Origin: Methanimicrococcus sp.
Lineage (GTDB): Archaea; Halobacteriota; Methanosarcinia; Methanosarcinales; Methanosarcinaceae
DNA: 18,414 nucleotides
Assembly: GCA_009783635.1 (NCBI GenBank)
Contig: WRDC01000013.1
Span: forward strand, 1 to 18,414
Reading direction: 5' to 3'
A program made the translations under genes and the position numbers. The number at the start of each line of letters is the position of its first letter. Position 1 is the stretch's first letter. Shown in pieces: positions 7,036 through 15,256 of this stretch. Below the pieces are notes generated by a model. That model was not told where the DNA came from. It made no database searches and saw only the letters and a program-made list of their open reading frames with translations.

Positions 7036-7713
7036 TCATTTAATCGCGTAAAACCCTGCCTGCAAATAGGAAGCCCAAAGGATTTCCGCGGCGGAGAAGC
7101 CGGTTTCTTCCAGTAAGCGCAGATGTTCAAGGATGGAAAGCGGAAAATACTCGCGGTCGAAGCGGGCGGTGTGCAGGCGGGCTTCTTCCTGTGTTTTGCC
7201 GCGGCGGGTCTGATAGTTTTCCAGCCGTTTCAGGGAAAGCGGCAAGGCTTGTTCCGACAGGGGCCGGATATTTTCAAAAACGACAAAAACGCCGCCGGGT
7301 CTCAGCATTCTGAAGCAGTTTCCGACCGCTTTTCTCCGTTCCGGTTTATCCGAATAATGGTGGCATTGAATGGCGCTGATGACATCAAAAACATTGTCGG
7401 GGCAATTCAGGCTTTGAGAATCGGAGAGCATGAAAACGGGACTTGTATCCGCCTCTGTTTTTCCCCGCGCGACTGCGAGCATATCTTGCGAAGGGTCTGC
7501 CAGAATGAATTCGGTTTTCGGAAAATATTGTCTCGCGCAGAGATAGAGATTTCCGGTTCCGCAGCCAACATCAAGCCATTTTTGCGGCGGTTCCGGAAGA
7601 GAGCGGACCAAATCGACCGTTTGCCGGTGAAACGAATCGTAAAAAGGAAGAGTCGTAAGTATTTTTTCATCGTATTCCGCCGCCGAATAGATTGTGGTCT
7701 TGTTGCGCGTCAT
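7036..7713 (-). CDS. Class I SAM-dependent methyltransferase
   Basis: Transfers a methyl group from S-adenosylmethionine to an unknown substrate. The 225-residue product has motif I LDVGCGTGN (Asp48 to Asn55), an acidic end of strand 2 in LADPSQDML, the IQCHHY segment at motif post-I, and the MLRPGGVFVVFE motif typical of Methyltransf_11/25-type proteins. No membrane segment or extra domain is present, so it is a small cytosolic enzyme; substrate cannot be deduced. The frame is open to 7803, but ATG at 7713 is preferred: TTGAGG lies 5 nt upstream, and the longer version would run into the hdr operon terminator. It follows the hdr operon on the same strand, after a strong terminator, so it is probably its own transcription unit or fed by read-through. 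Confidence 0.9.
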   Translation of the reverse strand: MTRNKTTIYSAAEYDEKILTTLPFYDSFHRQTVDLVRSLPEPPQKWLDVGCGTGNLYLCARQYFPKTEFILADPSQDMLAVARGKTEADTSPVFMLSDSQSLNCPDNVFDVISAIQCHHYSDKPERRKAVGNCFRMLRPGGVFVVFENIRPLSEQALPLSLKRLENYQTRRGKTQEEARLHTARFDREYFPLSILEHLRLLEETGFSAAEILWASYLQAGFYAIK

Positions 7714-7761
7714 TGTAACCTCAAAAAGAAACCGATTTTTAAAAGCGGCGCCCATGTATCC

Positions 7762-7799
7762 GAAAGAAAAAAAAGAAATGTCCTCAGTCGGACTGAGGA
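7762..7799 (-). terminator. Rho-independent terminator of the hdr operon
   Basis: TCCTCAGT (7781-7788) pairs with ACTGAGGA (7792-7799) around a 3-nt loop. On the minus strand the stem is followed by CATTTCTTTTTTTTCTTTC. It begins 11 nt after the stop of the last operon gene and is the clearest terminator in the window. Confidence 0.85.
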
Positions 7800-7810
7800 A
7801 CAATCATTCT

Positions 7811-9457
7811 TTAACAATTCTCCGGCTCAGCCGGCTTGGTCGGCGAGCGCTTCACCGAGATGTCCGTAACGGGCCCCTTCGCAAACGGCTGTTTTCGTGT
7901 GGAAATCACATAACCGTCAAGCACGGGAGACACTTTGAAGCGGGTTTGTTTGGTGACTTCGCCGCAGGCGCACGTCACATCGGCCGTAAATCCTTTGAAA
8001 AGCGCGGAAGCTTTCACCTGACTGCGGCTGATTTCGATATAGTCGTCCTCATCCGGAACGCCGTTCCAAAGGAACGGATTGGTCAGATATAAATGCTTGG
8101 CCTTGACCGCGCCGTCTCCGCCGTCTTTCTGAGGACAGGAAGAGGCCGCGGATACCGCCGCCGGTCCCGGCAGCTTGTCGGAAATTTTCGTGATTTCCGG
8201 CGCCGGTTTCTTTTCGGGGACCGACACGCCGTACTCATCTTCCGTTGCGCCGAGCATCGAAACAACTTCCGCGTGAACGGAATCAAAGTCCAAAGACGGG
8301 CCGCCGAGCGCTTCGAAAAGAGAAGACAAAGCGTTAAAGCCCGTCAGCGGCGTTTCGCCCGAAGCGGCGCGCGTCTGAATCAAACGGCCTTCGGCGTTCA
8401 TCACGGAACCTTTCTTTTTGTAAAGCGGCTCCGTTGCGATCACAATGCCGGCGGCGCCGCAGACGGCTGTGGCGCGGGATGAAACGGCGATAACGCACTC
8501 CAAATTCTTGAGAAGCTCTTTGATTCTGTCGTTGAGACAAATATCGGTCAGATCGGAATCCAAACAGACAAGCACTTTCAAGTCGCCGGATTCCATTTTG
8601 GAAACGATGTCATCCAAAGACGGCTGCTTGGTGTGCTTGGACAGGTAGCCCGCGCCGGTTGCGTTCATGAACGGGCGCATAAAAAGAAGCTTGGATTTGC
8701 CGCCGGCAAGCTCAACGATTTCTGCCAGACGCTTGGCGTCCGTGTAAGGCGTCAGGTCTGAAATGATGACCGTGTCCGCGTCGGGCGCGAATTCCGGGGT
8801 GTCGTAAAGGCTTGCGTCGGGTTTGACGATGACGTTTTGTGTTGAAATCGGCAATTCTTTCAAACCGAATGAAACGATTTCCGCGCCTTTTTCTTTGGCG
8901 TGGACCAAACGTCTCATCAAAAGCGGATACTGAACGTACGGGTCAACAAAGAGATAGACCTTTTTCGCCGCTTCCGCGTCCTCGTAGGTTGTTCCGCGGC
9001 CGGTGTAAGCGTGAAGCTTTCCGATGTCTTTGAAAAGGCCGGTCATTCCCGTGCTGGCGGGAACGCCGAGTTTTTCACCGATTTTCATGAGGGCTAAATG
9101 TTCTTCGTTGGTTGTTCCGCCCACAGAGAGAAGAGCAATCTGAGACGCGGCGACGCCTTTCAGCGCGGCGGCGGCCTGAGCGACCGCAACATCTGCGGCG
9201 ACGGCGCTTCCTTTCACGCTTGAGACGGCGGGGCAGTAATTGTCGGCCAAATGAACGCCGAAGCGGCAGAGTTTCCCCTGATTGACGGGAGAGGCTTTCC
9301 GGTAGTCGATATTTAAAATCGGCGCGCCGCAGGCAGTGCCTGTTGAAACGGCTTTTGTTTCAAGCTCTCTCATATAAACGCCGCAGCCGAAACCGCAGCC
9401 GTAACAGACGGTGGAATACACATTTTCCTTAAACTTGGGATCAAGAATGTCGGCCAT
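7811..9457 (-). CDS. Molybdopterin oxidoreductase-fold protein (FdhA/FwdB/NuoG-like), divergent
   Basis: Last gene of the hdr operon, 548 residues. The N-terminus carries a [4Fe-4S] motif of the molybdopterin oxidoreductase type: Cys18, Cys21, Cys25 and Cys64 (CYGCGFGC, then GKLCRFG). Further on, GGTTNEEHLALMKIG matches the TNEEN region of formate dehydrogenases. Where those enzymes continue to the Sec/Cys metal ligand (..UH.PT), this protein reads ASTGMTGLF, without Cys or Sec. It is shorter than usual FdhA (about 700 residues) or NuoG. A Pro/Ala/Lys-rich linker around residues 420-460 leads to a C-terminal part (YIEISRSQVKASALFKG) that loosely resembles a dinucleotide-binding end domain. 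ATG at 9457 is chosen over a TTG at 9487 because of GGAGGAGGTG 7 nt upstream; it starts 1 nt after the previous stop. It may bind a pterin, or act only as a structural or electron-transfer subunit. Confidence 0.8.
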   Translation of the reverse strand: MADILDPKFKENVYSTVCYGCGFGCGVYMRELETKAVSTGTACGAPILNIDYRKASPVNQGKLCRFGVHLADNYCPAVSSVKGSAVAADVAVAQAAAALKGVAASQIALLSVGGTTNEEHLALMKIGEKLGVPASTGMTGLFKDIGKLHAYTGRGTTYEDAEAAKKVYLFVDPYVQYPLLMRRLVHAKEKGAEIVSFGLKELPISTQNVIVKPDASLYDTPEFAPDADTVIISDLTPYTDAKRLAEIVELAGGKSKLLFMRPFMNATGAGYLSKHTKQPSLDDIVSKMESGDLKVLVCLDSDLTDICLNDRIKELLKNLECVIAVSSRATAVCGAAGIVIATEPLYKKKGSVMNAEGRLIQTRAASGETPLTGFNALSSLFEALGGPSLDFDSVHAEVVSMLGATEDEYGVSVPEKKPAPEITKISDKLPGPAAVSAASSCPQKDGGDGAVKAKHLYLTNPFLWNGVPDEDDYIEISRSQVKASALFKGFTADVTCACGEVTKQTRFKVSPVLDGYVISTRKQPFAKGPVTDISVKRSPTKPAEPENC

Positions 9458-9458
9458 T

Positions 9459-10736
9459 TTAATGCACCTCCTCCAATTTGACTTCAAAGAAAGGCGGCGT
9501 TCTGTCGTCCATGCCGGTCACATAATTCAGCTCATCCTGAATCGGATTGGCGAACTTGCGGTACAGCCTTGCCAGCGGAATATCGGCCGGACAGACATCG
9601 GAGCACTGGCCGCAGCCGACGCAGGAGTCCATCAGATGCAGGAAGCGGATCATATGGAACAGGGAAATGTCATAGCTGTCCGCCGGGTCATTGAAGGCCG
9701 TACATTTGGCTTCGGCGCCGCAGGCGCACGGCGGGCAGACCGTCCGGCACGCGCCGCAACGGACACAATTTTCAAGCTCTTTCTTGAAGTCTTCAATGGT
9801 TTGGCTCTTCATCGGCACAAAGATTTCCTCTTTGGTTTTGGCCGACATTTTCAGCATGACGCCGTTGACCTTGCCGCGGGCTTCGGCCGCCGGTTCGCTG
9901 GCCGCTTTGACCTCGGCGTAGCCGCCGTCAATAGCGTTTCGTAAGAATTCTGCCCCTTTTTCGGTCATGACTTCAACAAAAGTACCTTTGCCGGCGTAAT
10001 CGGGCATGACGCCCCAGTTGCCGCAGGCCAGATCGGCGTTGGTCGCAATTTTAATGATACAATAGCGGCAGTTTTCACGGCGGCCGTTGTCTTCTTCTTC
10101 CAATTCGTCGATGGACTGAGCGTGGTGCGCGCCGTCGGCCGTTTCCAAAATCAATTTGCCTTTTTCGATTTCTTCGGCGCGGACGTCGTCGGGATTGAGG
10201 CCGTAAACTTCCTCGGTCACCTTGCGGATTTTGTACGGCATCATTGTGCCGCCGCAGTTGAGACCGATTGTGAAGAGTTTGTCCGTGTCGATCATATTGC
10301 GTTTTTTCTGTTCGCGTATGCCGCGCATATCACAAGGCTTGACGGCCAACGCAATCGCCGCGTCGTTTTGGAACTGGCGCAGATATTTGGTCGGGTTGGA
10401 AATCAGCATATGCATGGAACCGGCCGACGCGTAAACATCTTCAATGTCGGATGTTAAAACCGGAACGGCTTCATACTGGCTTGTCTTTTTGAGAACAACA
10501 ACGTGTTCGACGAGTCCTTTTTCAAGAGCGCCGGCTAAAACAGACGTGACCAGACCGCCGGACCCGCCTTCTTTTCGGACTTCTTCGCGAACGGACCAGC
10601 CGATATATTGGCCGCCGACCAAAATGTCGGAAGCGGTCAAAAGATCGCCGGTGGTTGACGGCGCAGGCGGTTTCTTCTCGGGAGGCTTTGCTGCCGGCGG
10701 CGCGCCTTCAGGCGCCGCGTTTTCGGGTGCGGACAT
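9459..10736 (-). CDS. FrhB/FdhB-like flavin and iron-sulfur subunit
   Basis: A 425-residue relative of the beta subunits of F420-reducing hydrogenase and F420-dependent formate dehydrogenase; such proteins bind FAD and pass electrons between a deazaflavin, NAD(P)H or ferredoxin site and iron-sulfur clusters. Residues 1-40 are a Pro/Ala/Lys-rich linker not usual in the family. The FrhB/FdhB N and C domains follow (GGSGGLVTSVLAGALE, AVKPCDMRGIREQ, CRYCIIKIATNADLACGNWG). Near the end lie two ferredoxin-type clusters: CVRCGACRTVCPPC from Cys324 and CVGCGQCSDVC from Cys372. ATG at 10736 directly abuts the mvhD stop and has AAGGGG upstream. In a bacterium the electron partner is probably not F420, but this is inference. 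Confidence 0.88.
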   Translation of the reverse strand: MSAPENAAPEGAPPAAKPPEKKPPAPSTTGDLLTASDILVGGQYIGWSVREEVRKEGGSGGLVTSVLAGALEKGLVEHVVVLKKTSQYEAVPVLTSDIEDVYASAGSMHMLISNPTKYLRQFQNDAAIALAVKPCDMRGIREQKKRNMIDTDKLFTIGLNCGGTMMPYKIRKVTEEVYGLNPDDVRAEEIEKGKLILETADGAHHAQSIDELEEEDNGRRENCRYCIIKIATNADLACGNWGVMPDYAGKGTFVEVMTEKGAEFLRNAIDGGYAEVKAASEPAAEARGKVNGVMLKMSAKTKEEIFVPMKSQTIEDFKKELENCVRCGACRTVCPPCACGAEAKCTAFNDPADSYDISLFHMIRFLHLMDSCVGCGQCSDVCPADIPLARLYRKFANPIQDELNYVTGMDDRTPPFFEVKLEEVH

Positions 10737-11204
10737 TTAGACCACCCCTTCCTTTCGGAGCGGGCTTGGGCCCAGCGCTTTCACCTTCTCAACCATTTCA
10801 GTGACGAACTCGGCGAACTGCTGGCCCTCGGAAGCCGAAATCCAGCGCAGTATCAGGCGGTCGTCTTCAAGACCCATTTCATTCAGCATGGTTTTCACGA
10901 ATTTGTATTTGACAAGCGTTTTATCGTTGCCGTTAACGTAGTGACAGTCGCCGATATGGCAGCCGGTCATCAAAACGGCGTCGGCGCCTTCCAAAAAGGC
11001 GGTATAGATATGCACCGGATCCACGCGGCTGGAGCACATCACGCGAACGACTCGGACGTTGGCCGGCTGCTGGAATCTGGCAACGCCCGCGCCGTCGGCG
11101 CCGGCATAAGAACACCAGTTACAGCAAAACATAACGATTTTCGGATTAAAACCGCCGGAGGAAGCACAACTTGTCACGGCGGATTTGGGGATGATGTCGG
11201 ACAT
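10737..11204 (-). CDS. mvhD: MvhD-type [2Fe-2S] electron-transfer subunit
   Basis: Small iron-sulfur protein that links HdrA to an electron-donating hydrogenase or formate dehydrogenase in Hdr complexes. The 155-residue product has the full family pattern: FCCNWCSYAGAD (Cys27, 28, 31), RVMCSSRVDP (Cys57) and TGCHIGDCHYVNGN (Cys82, Cys87). ATG at 11204 overlaps the hdrA stop by one base (TGATG) and has GAGGAGGTGA upstream; a TTG one codon earlier is also possible. The C-terminus ends in a short tail that contains the ribosome site of the next gene. Its presence beside hdrABC is the strongest sign that the operon makes a complex fed by an oxidoreductase, rather than stand-alone disulfide reductase. 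Confidence 0.96.
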   Translation of the reverse strand: MSDIIPKSAVTSCASSGGFNPKIVMFCCNWCSYAGADGAGVARFQQPANVRVVRVMCSSRVDPVHIYTAFLEGADAVLMTGCHIGDCHYVNGNDKTLVKYKFVKTMLNEMGLEDDRLILRWISASEGQQFAEFVTEMVEKVKALGPSPLRKEGVV

Positions 11205-14200
11205 CAATTCACCTCCTCTTCGAAATAGAACACACTCTTGACCTGAGAGAGCAACTGGACATTGTCAAAGTGAGACTGGTCAATGGCACCGGTCGGACAG
11301 GACATAGCGCAGCAGCCGCATCCCTTGCAAGCGGCCGGATTGATCACGGAGCGGAGCGCTTTAAAGGACAATCCTTTCTGTGTGACAACCTTCTCTTCCA
11401 AAGTGATGGCGTGGTACGGGCAGACGTCTTTACAGGCGCCGCAGCCGACACAAACCGCCTCGTCCACCGTGGAGAGTTCGGCCGGAGACAAAAGGGCGTC
11501 TCGGGACAGAACCGTACAGGCGCGGGAGGCCGCCGCTTGGGCTTGAGTGACGGATTCCTCAAACAATTTGGGGAACTGCGCCAAACCGCAGACGAAAACG
11601 CCATCCGTTCCAAAGTCGACCGGTCTGAGTTTCGGGTGGACTTCCATAAAGAAACCCTCTTTCGTCAGCGGAACTTTCATCATCGGGCCGACATCGCGGT
11701 TGCCTTCTTCAGAAACCGTGGCGGCGCTGAGAACAACGCAGTCGGCGTCCAACACGAAGTCAAAGCCGATGGTCATATCGCGGACGGACACCGTGTTTCC
11801 GGAAACGGCCGGCGGGTTGTTCACATCATACATCATGAAGTGGACGCCGAGTTCACGGGCCTTGGTGTACATTTCTTCGTACATACCATATGTGCGGATG
11901 TCACGGTAGAGAATATAAATCTCCGCTGCGGGATGCAGTTCCTTATATCGGACGGCATTTTTCACAGAGTTGGTACAGCAGATTCTGGAACAGTACGGGC
12001 GTTCTTCGTTTCGGCTGCCGGCACACTGAATGAAAACGACGTTTTTGAAATCGCCTTCATTTTTGTCAATGGCTTCCTTGAATTCCAGCTGGGTTTTAAC
12101 AATCGGGTTTTCCTGATAGCCGAAAAGACCCGGCTGTTTCAATTCGTGAGCGCCGGTGGCAATAATAATGATACCGAAGTCAAGCTCCTTTGAGGGTTTG
12201 CCTTCCGTCATGATTTGACCTCTGAAATTTCCGACAGCCCCGCTGACATTTTCCATCAAAGAATTGTAATGAATGTGGATTTTGTCATGGGACACGACCT
12301 TGCCGATGATTTCCTTCAGCTGCGGCGCATAGCTTTCAAGTCTTTTGAGGTTGCCGCCGAGTTCATCCGTCTTTTCAACCAAATCGACTTCATAGCCGTT
12401 GTCGGCCAGCTCGCTCGCCGCCGTCAGGCCGGCAACGCCGCCGCCGAGAACGACCGCGTTGTGAACAAGAGATAAGGATTGGCTGTAAAGCGGCGTGTAA
12501 TATTTGACTTTGCTGACGGCCTGGCGCACCAAGTCTTTGGCTTTTTTGGTCGCGTGCCCGGGTTCGTCGTGGTGGATCCAAGAACAGTGTTCGCGGATGT
12601 TGGCGAATTCAAAAAGCCACGGGTTAAGGCCGGCTTCCTGACAGGTTTGCTGGAAGAGCGGCTCGTGCGTTCTTGGGGTACAGGCGGCCACAACAAAGCG
12701 GTTGAGCTTATAATCTCGGATCATATCAAGGATACGGCTTTGCGTGTCGTCGGCACAGGAGTACATTTCCTCCTTGGAGAGAATCACATTCGGCAAAGTT
12801 GCCGCATAATCAACGATTGCCGGAACATCCACAACGCCGCCGATATTTGTACCGCAGCGGCAGACAATGACGCCGATGCGCGGTTCATCGCCGACCGGGT
12901 TTTCCGGCGGGATGTCAACGATTGTTTCAAGGCTCTTGCGCGCCGTATTGAGAAGCGCGCCCGCTTTAGACGCCGCGCCGCTGGCCTGAGCCACGGATTC
13001 GGGAATGTCTTTGGGACCTTGAGCGACGCCGGCCGTAAAGATGCCGGGGCGGGTTGTCTGTGTTTGAGAGTCGGGCAGGGTTTTCACAAAGCCGTATTTG
13101 TCAAGTTCGACATTGAGCAGCTTGGCAAGTTCGCGGGTAGAGGCCGGCGCTTCCAGACCGACGGAGAGAACGACAAGATCAAAGTCTTCGTGAACGATTT
13201 CGCCGTCGCCGCCTTCATAACGAAGGGACGGGACGCCGCCGTCTTTGATATCCACGCCGGACGGGCGGGAGTTGATGAACCGGACGCCGTCACTTTCCGC
13301 GCGGAGCGCAAACTCTTCGTAACCTTTGCCGAAAGTTCTGAGGTCAATATTAAAAATCGCGACATCGACTTCGGGGTGGTGGTCTTTAATCAAACGGGAC
13401 TGTTTCACGGCATATGTACAGCAGACGGAAGAGCAGTAAGCCCGGTTGATTTCGGGGTTTCTGGAACCGACGCATTGAATGAAAGCAATCTTCTTCGGCA
13501 GCTCGCCTTTGGAGGTCTGAATGTGACCGGCGAACGGGCCGGAAGCGTTGGTATATCTTTCAAACTGGAGCGCTGTGACAACATCGGGGTGGTCGAAGCG
13601 GTAGGCTTCTAAAATTGTCGGGTCAAAAGCCTGAAAACCTGTCGCGATAATCACGGCGCCGACATCGATGTCTTCAAACTCGTCCGCAAGCTCGTAGTTG
13701 ACCGCGCCGCGCTGGCAGACTTTTGCGCAATTGCCGCATTTGCCGTTTTTGAGCATGATACAGTTGTCGGGGTCGATTGTCACAATTTTCGGAATGGCCT
13801 GAGGGAACTGGAAATAAATGGCTTTCCTTTTGGAGAGGCCTTCTTCGAATTCGTCGGCCACTTTCTTCGGGCATTTGGCCAGACAATCACCGCAGCCGAC
13901 GCATTTGTCAACGTCGATGAAACGGGATTTTTTCTTGACGGTCAGTTTAAAATTGCCGGCATCGCCGGAAAGGCCGGTGACTTCGGAATAAGTCAATAAT
14001 TTGATATCGGGGTGGCGGCTGGCCTCCACGAGTTTTGGAGAAAGAATACAAGCGGAACAATCCAGCGTCGGGAATGTTTTGTCAAGCTGCGCCATGACGC
14101 CGCCGATGGACGGCTTGGATTCGATCAGATAAACGCGGTAGCCGCTGTTGGCCAAGTCAAGCGCGGACTGAACGCCGGCAATACCGCCGCCGATAACGGC

Positions 14201-14230
14201 AACTGCGCCGACAGCTTCTGAATTTGCCAT
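11204..14230 (-). CDS. hdrA: Heterodisulfide reductase subunit A, long form with two FAD folds
   Basis: Flavin and iron-sulfur core where electron bifurcation takes place in HdrABC complexes. The product has 1008 residues, against about 650 in methanogen HdrA. The first FAD fold starts at residue 10 (GGGIAG, 14-19) with the MAQLDKTFPTLDCSACILSPKL segment; then ferredoxin-type CVGCGDCLAKC from Cys110 and a second Cys group (CIMLKNGKCGNCAKVC). After a first half ending near 430, the HdrA core resumes: VCRCGTNIGG, YSCADD, AACTPRTHEP. A second FAD fold begins at Gly596 (GGGVAG). The end has two [4Fe-4S] motifs, CVGCGACKDVC from Cys927 and CKGCGCCAMSC from Cys968. ATG at 14230 has AAAGGAGG 7 nt upstream and lies 2 nt after the hdrB stop. 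Long HdrA forms occur in anaerobic bacteria and some archaea. Confidence 0.96.
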   Translation of the reverse strand: MANSEAVGAVAVIGGGIAGVQSALDLANSGYRVYLIESKPSIGGVMAQLDKTFPTLDCSACILSPKLVEASRHPDIKLLTYSEVTGLSGDAGNFKLTVKKKSRFIDVDKCVGCGDCLAKCPKKVADEFEEGLSKRKAIYFQFPQAIPKIVTIDPDNCIMLKNGKCGNCAKVCQRGAVNYELADEFEDIDVGAVIIATGFQAFDPTILEAYRFDHPDVVTALQFERYTNASGPFAGHIQTSKGELPKKIAFIQCVGSRNPEINRAYCSSVCCTYAVKQSRLIKDHHPEVDVAIFNIDLRTFGKGYEEFALRAESDGVRFINSRPSGVDIKDGGVPSLRYEGGDGEIVHEDFDLVVLSVGLEAPASTRELAKLLNVELDKYGFVKTLPDSQTQTTRPGIFTAGVAQGPKDIPESVAQASGAASKAGALLNTARKSLETIVDIPPENPVGDEPRIGVIVCRCGTNIGGVVDVPAIVDYAATLPNVILSKEEMYSCADDTQSRILDMIRDYKLNRFVVAACTPRTHEPLFQQTCQEAGLNPWLFEFANIREHCSWIHHDEPGHATKKAKDLVRQAVSKVKYYTPLYSQSLSLVHNAVVLGGGVAGLTAASELADNGYEVDLVEKTDELGGNLKRLESYAPQLKEIIGKVVSHDKIHIHYNSLMENVSGAVGNFRGQIMTEGKPSKELDFGIIIIATGAHELKQPGLFGYQENPIVKTQLEFKEAIDKNEGDFKNVVFIQCAGSRNEERPYCSRICCTNSVKNAVRYKELHPAAEIYILYRDIRTYGMYEEMYTKARELGVHFMMYDVNNPPAVSGNTVSVRDMTIGFDFVLDADCVVLSAATVSEEGNRDVGPMMKVPLTKEGFFMEVHPKLRPVDFGTDGVFVCGLAQFPKLFEESVTQAQAAASRACTVLSRDALLSPAELSTVDEAVCVGCGACKDVCPYHAITLEEKVVTQKGLSFKALRSVINPAACKGCGCCAMSCPTGAIDQSHFDNVQLLSQVKSVFYFEEEVN

Positions 14231-14232
14231 AC

Positions 14233-15210
14233 TTAAGCCTCCTTTGCTTTTTCTTGGGCTTTGTCTTGGGCTTTTTCTTTGGCTTTTTCTTGGAGAGCGG
14301 TGATTTTCTCTTCAAATGCGGGATTGGTTGTCATATTCATTTGAATGCCGAGTTCTTTGGGGGAATAACCGAAAGCCAGCCCGAGAAGCTGAGAATAGTG
14401 AAGAACCGGAATGCGGTAATCTTTGCCTTCTTTGTTCAGCTGGATTTGGCCGGAGTCGAACTGAAGGTGGCAGAACGGGCAGGCGTCAACGATGCAGTCA
14501 AAGCCGTCCTTTTGGAGAACAACCAGTTTCTTCTCGGTCATTTTCAATGTGGTTGCCAAAAAGGCGGAGCGAGCGCCGCCACCTGCGCCGCAGCACATCA
14601 TCTTTTCTTCATAGTCAACGCTTTTCGCGCCGGTGGCGTCGACCAGCGCGTCAAAGAAGCGCGGGTTTTCGGCGCTGCCGAGTCCTTCCTTTTCTTTGGA
14701 CGGGCGGATCATGTGGCAGCCGTAGTGAACCGCGACTTTAATGCCGTCAAGCGGCACGGTCACTTTGTCTTTGATGGCTTGCGGCCCGATATCTTTTTCG
14801 AGGAATTCGATGATATGGCGGACTTTTGCGCTTCCCTTGTATTCTAAACCGACTTCGCTCAAGTTTTTATTGACTTTATCTTTGCAGCCGGGGTCATGCA
14901 TTAACGTCAGATTGGCTTCTCCCAAAGAACCGTAGCACCCGTTGCAGACCGTCAGCAAGTCCATGCCCATCCGTTCGGACAGAACAATGTTGCGGCTGGC
15001 CATGGTGAGCCACGCGGTTTTGTCAAAAGACTTAAAAACGCCGGGGGCCGGACAGCAGGAGGCGCCTTCAAGTTCGTGAAGGTCAACGCCTAAATCTTTC
15101 ATCACTTGGCGGCTGGCAAGCTCGATGCCCGGATACCGGTTCGGCGCGACGCAGCCAAGGAAAAGAGAAAGGCTTTGGGATTTCTTCCCGTTTTCAGATT
15201 CTGTAGACAT
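14233..15210 (-). CDS. hdrB: Heterodisulfide reductase subunit B (two CCG domains)
   Basis: Catalytic subunit that in methanogens reduces CoM-S-S-CoB at two noncubane [4Fe-4S] clusters; the bacterial substrate is unknown. The 325-residue product has both cysteine-rich CCG motifs complete: Cys20-x31-Cys52Cys53-x35-Cys89-x2-Cys92, and Cys165-x40-Cys206Cys207-x36-Cys244-x2-Cys247. All ligands known for the two clusters are therefore present, which favours an active disulfide-type reductase. The last 20 or so residues are a charged Lys/Ala/Glu/Gln tail built from a 12-bp DNA repeat, absent from typical HdrB. ATG at 15210 has CAGGAG about 10 nt upstream. It lies 46 nt after hdrC and 2 nt before hdrA. 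Confidence 0.96.
   Translation of the reverse strand: MSTESENGKKSQSLSLFLGCVAPNRYPGIELASRQVMKDLGVDLHELEGASCCPAPGVFKSFDKTAWLTMASRNIVLSERMGMDLLTVCNGCYGSLGEANLTLMHDPGCKDKVNKNLSEVGLEYKGSAKVRHIIEFLEKDIGPQAIKDKVTVPLDGIKVAVHYGCHMIRPSKEKEGLGSAENPRFFDALVDATGAKSVDYEEKMMCCGAGGGARSAFLATTLKMTEKKLVVLQKDGFDCIVDACPFCHLQFDSGQIQLNKEGKDYRIPVLHYSQLLGLAFGYSPKELGIQMNMTTNPAFEEKITALQEKAKEKAQDKAQEKAKEA
14246..14293 (-). repeat. 12-bp tandem repeat in the 3' end of hdrB
   Basis: Four contiguous 12-bp units on the plus strand (GCTTTTTCTTGG and variants at 14246, 14258, 14270 and 14282), in frame with hdrB. They encode the tail text with KEKAQDKAQEKAKEA and give a likely helical, highly charged C-terminus. Confidence 0.85.
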
Positions 15211-15256
15211 TTCTTAATAACTCCTGATAAATTTCATGAAAATAATCGCATACCGA

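Noticed and set aside
6798..7130. 110-codon minus-strand frame ending in ATGA overlap with the kinase start
   Set aside because: Its first third overlaps the methyltransferase 3' end in another frame, the rest is A/T-rich promoter-like DNA, it resembles no known protein, and the overlap with the kinase ATG looks accidental.
12479..13612. 377-codon plus-strand frame opposite hdrA
   Set aside because: Antisense shadow of a well-supported HdrA coding region, with no family features of its own.
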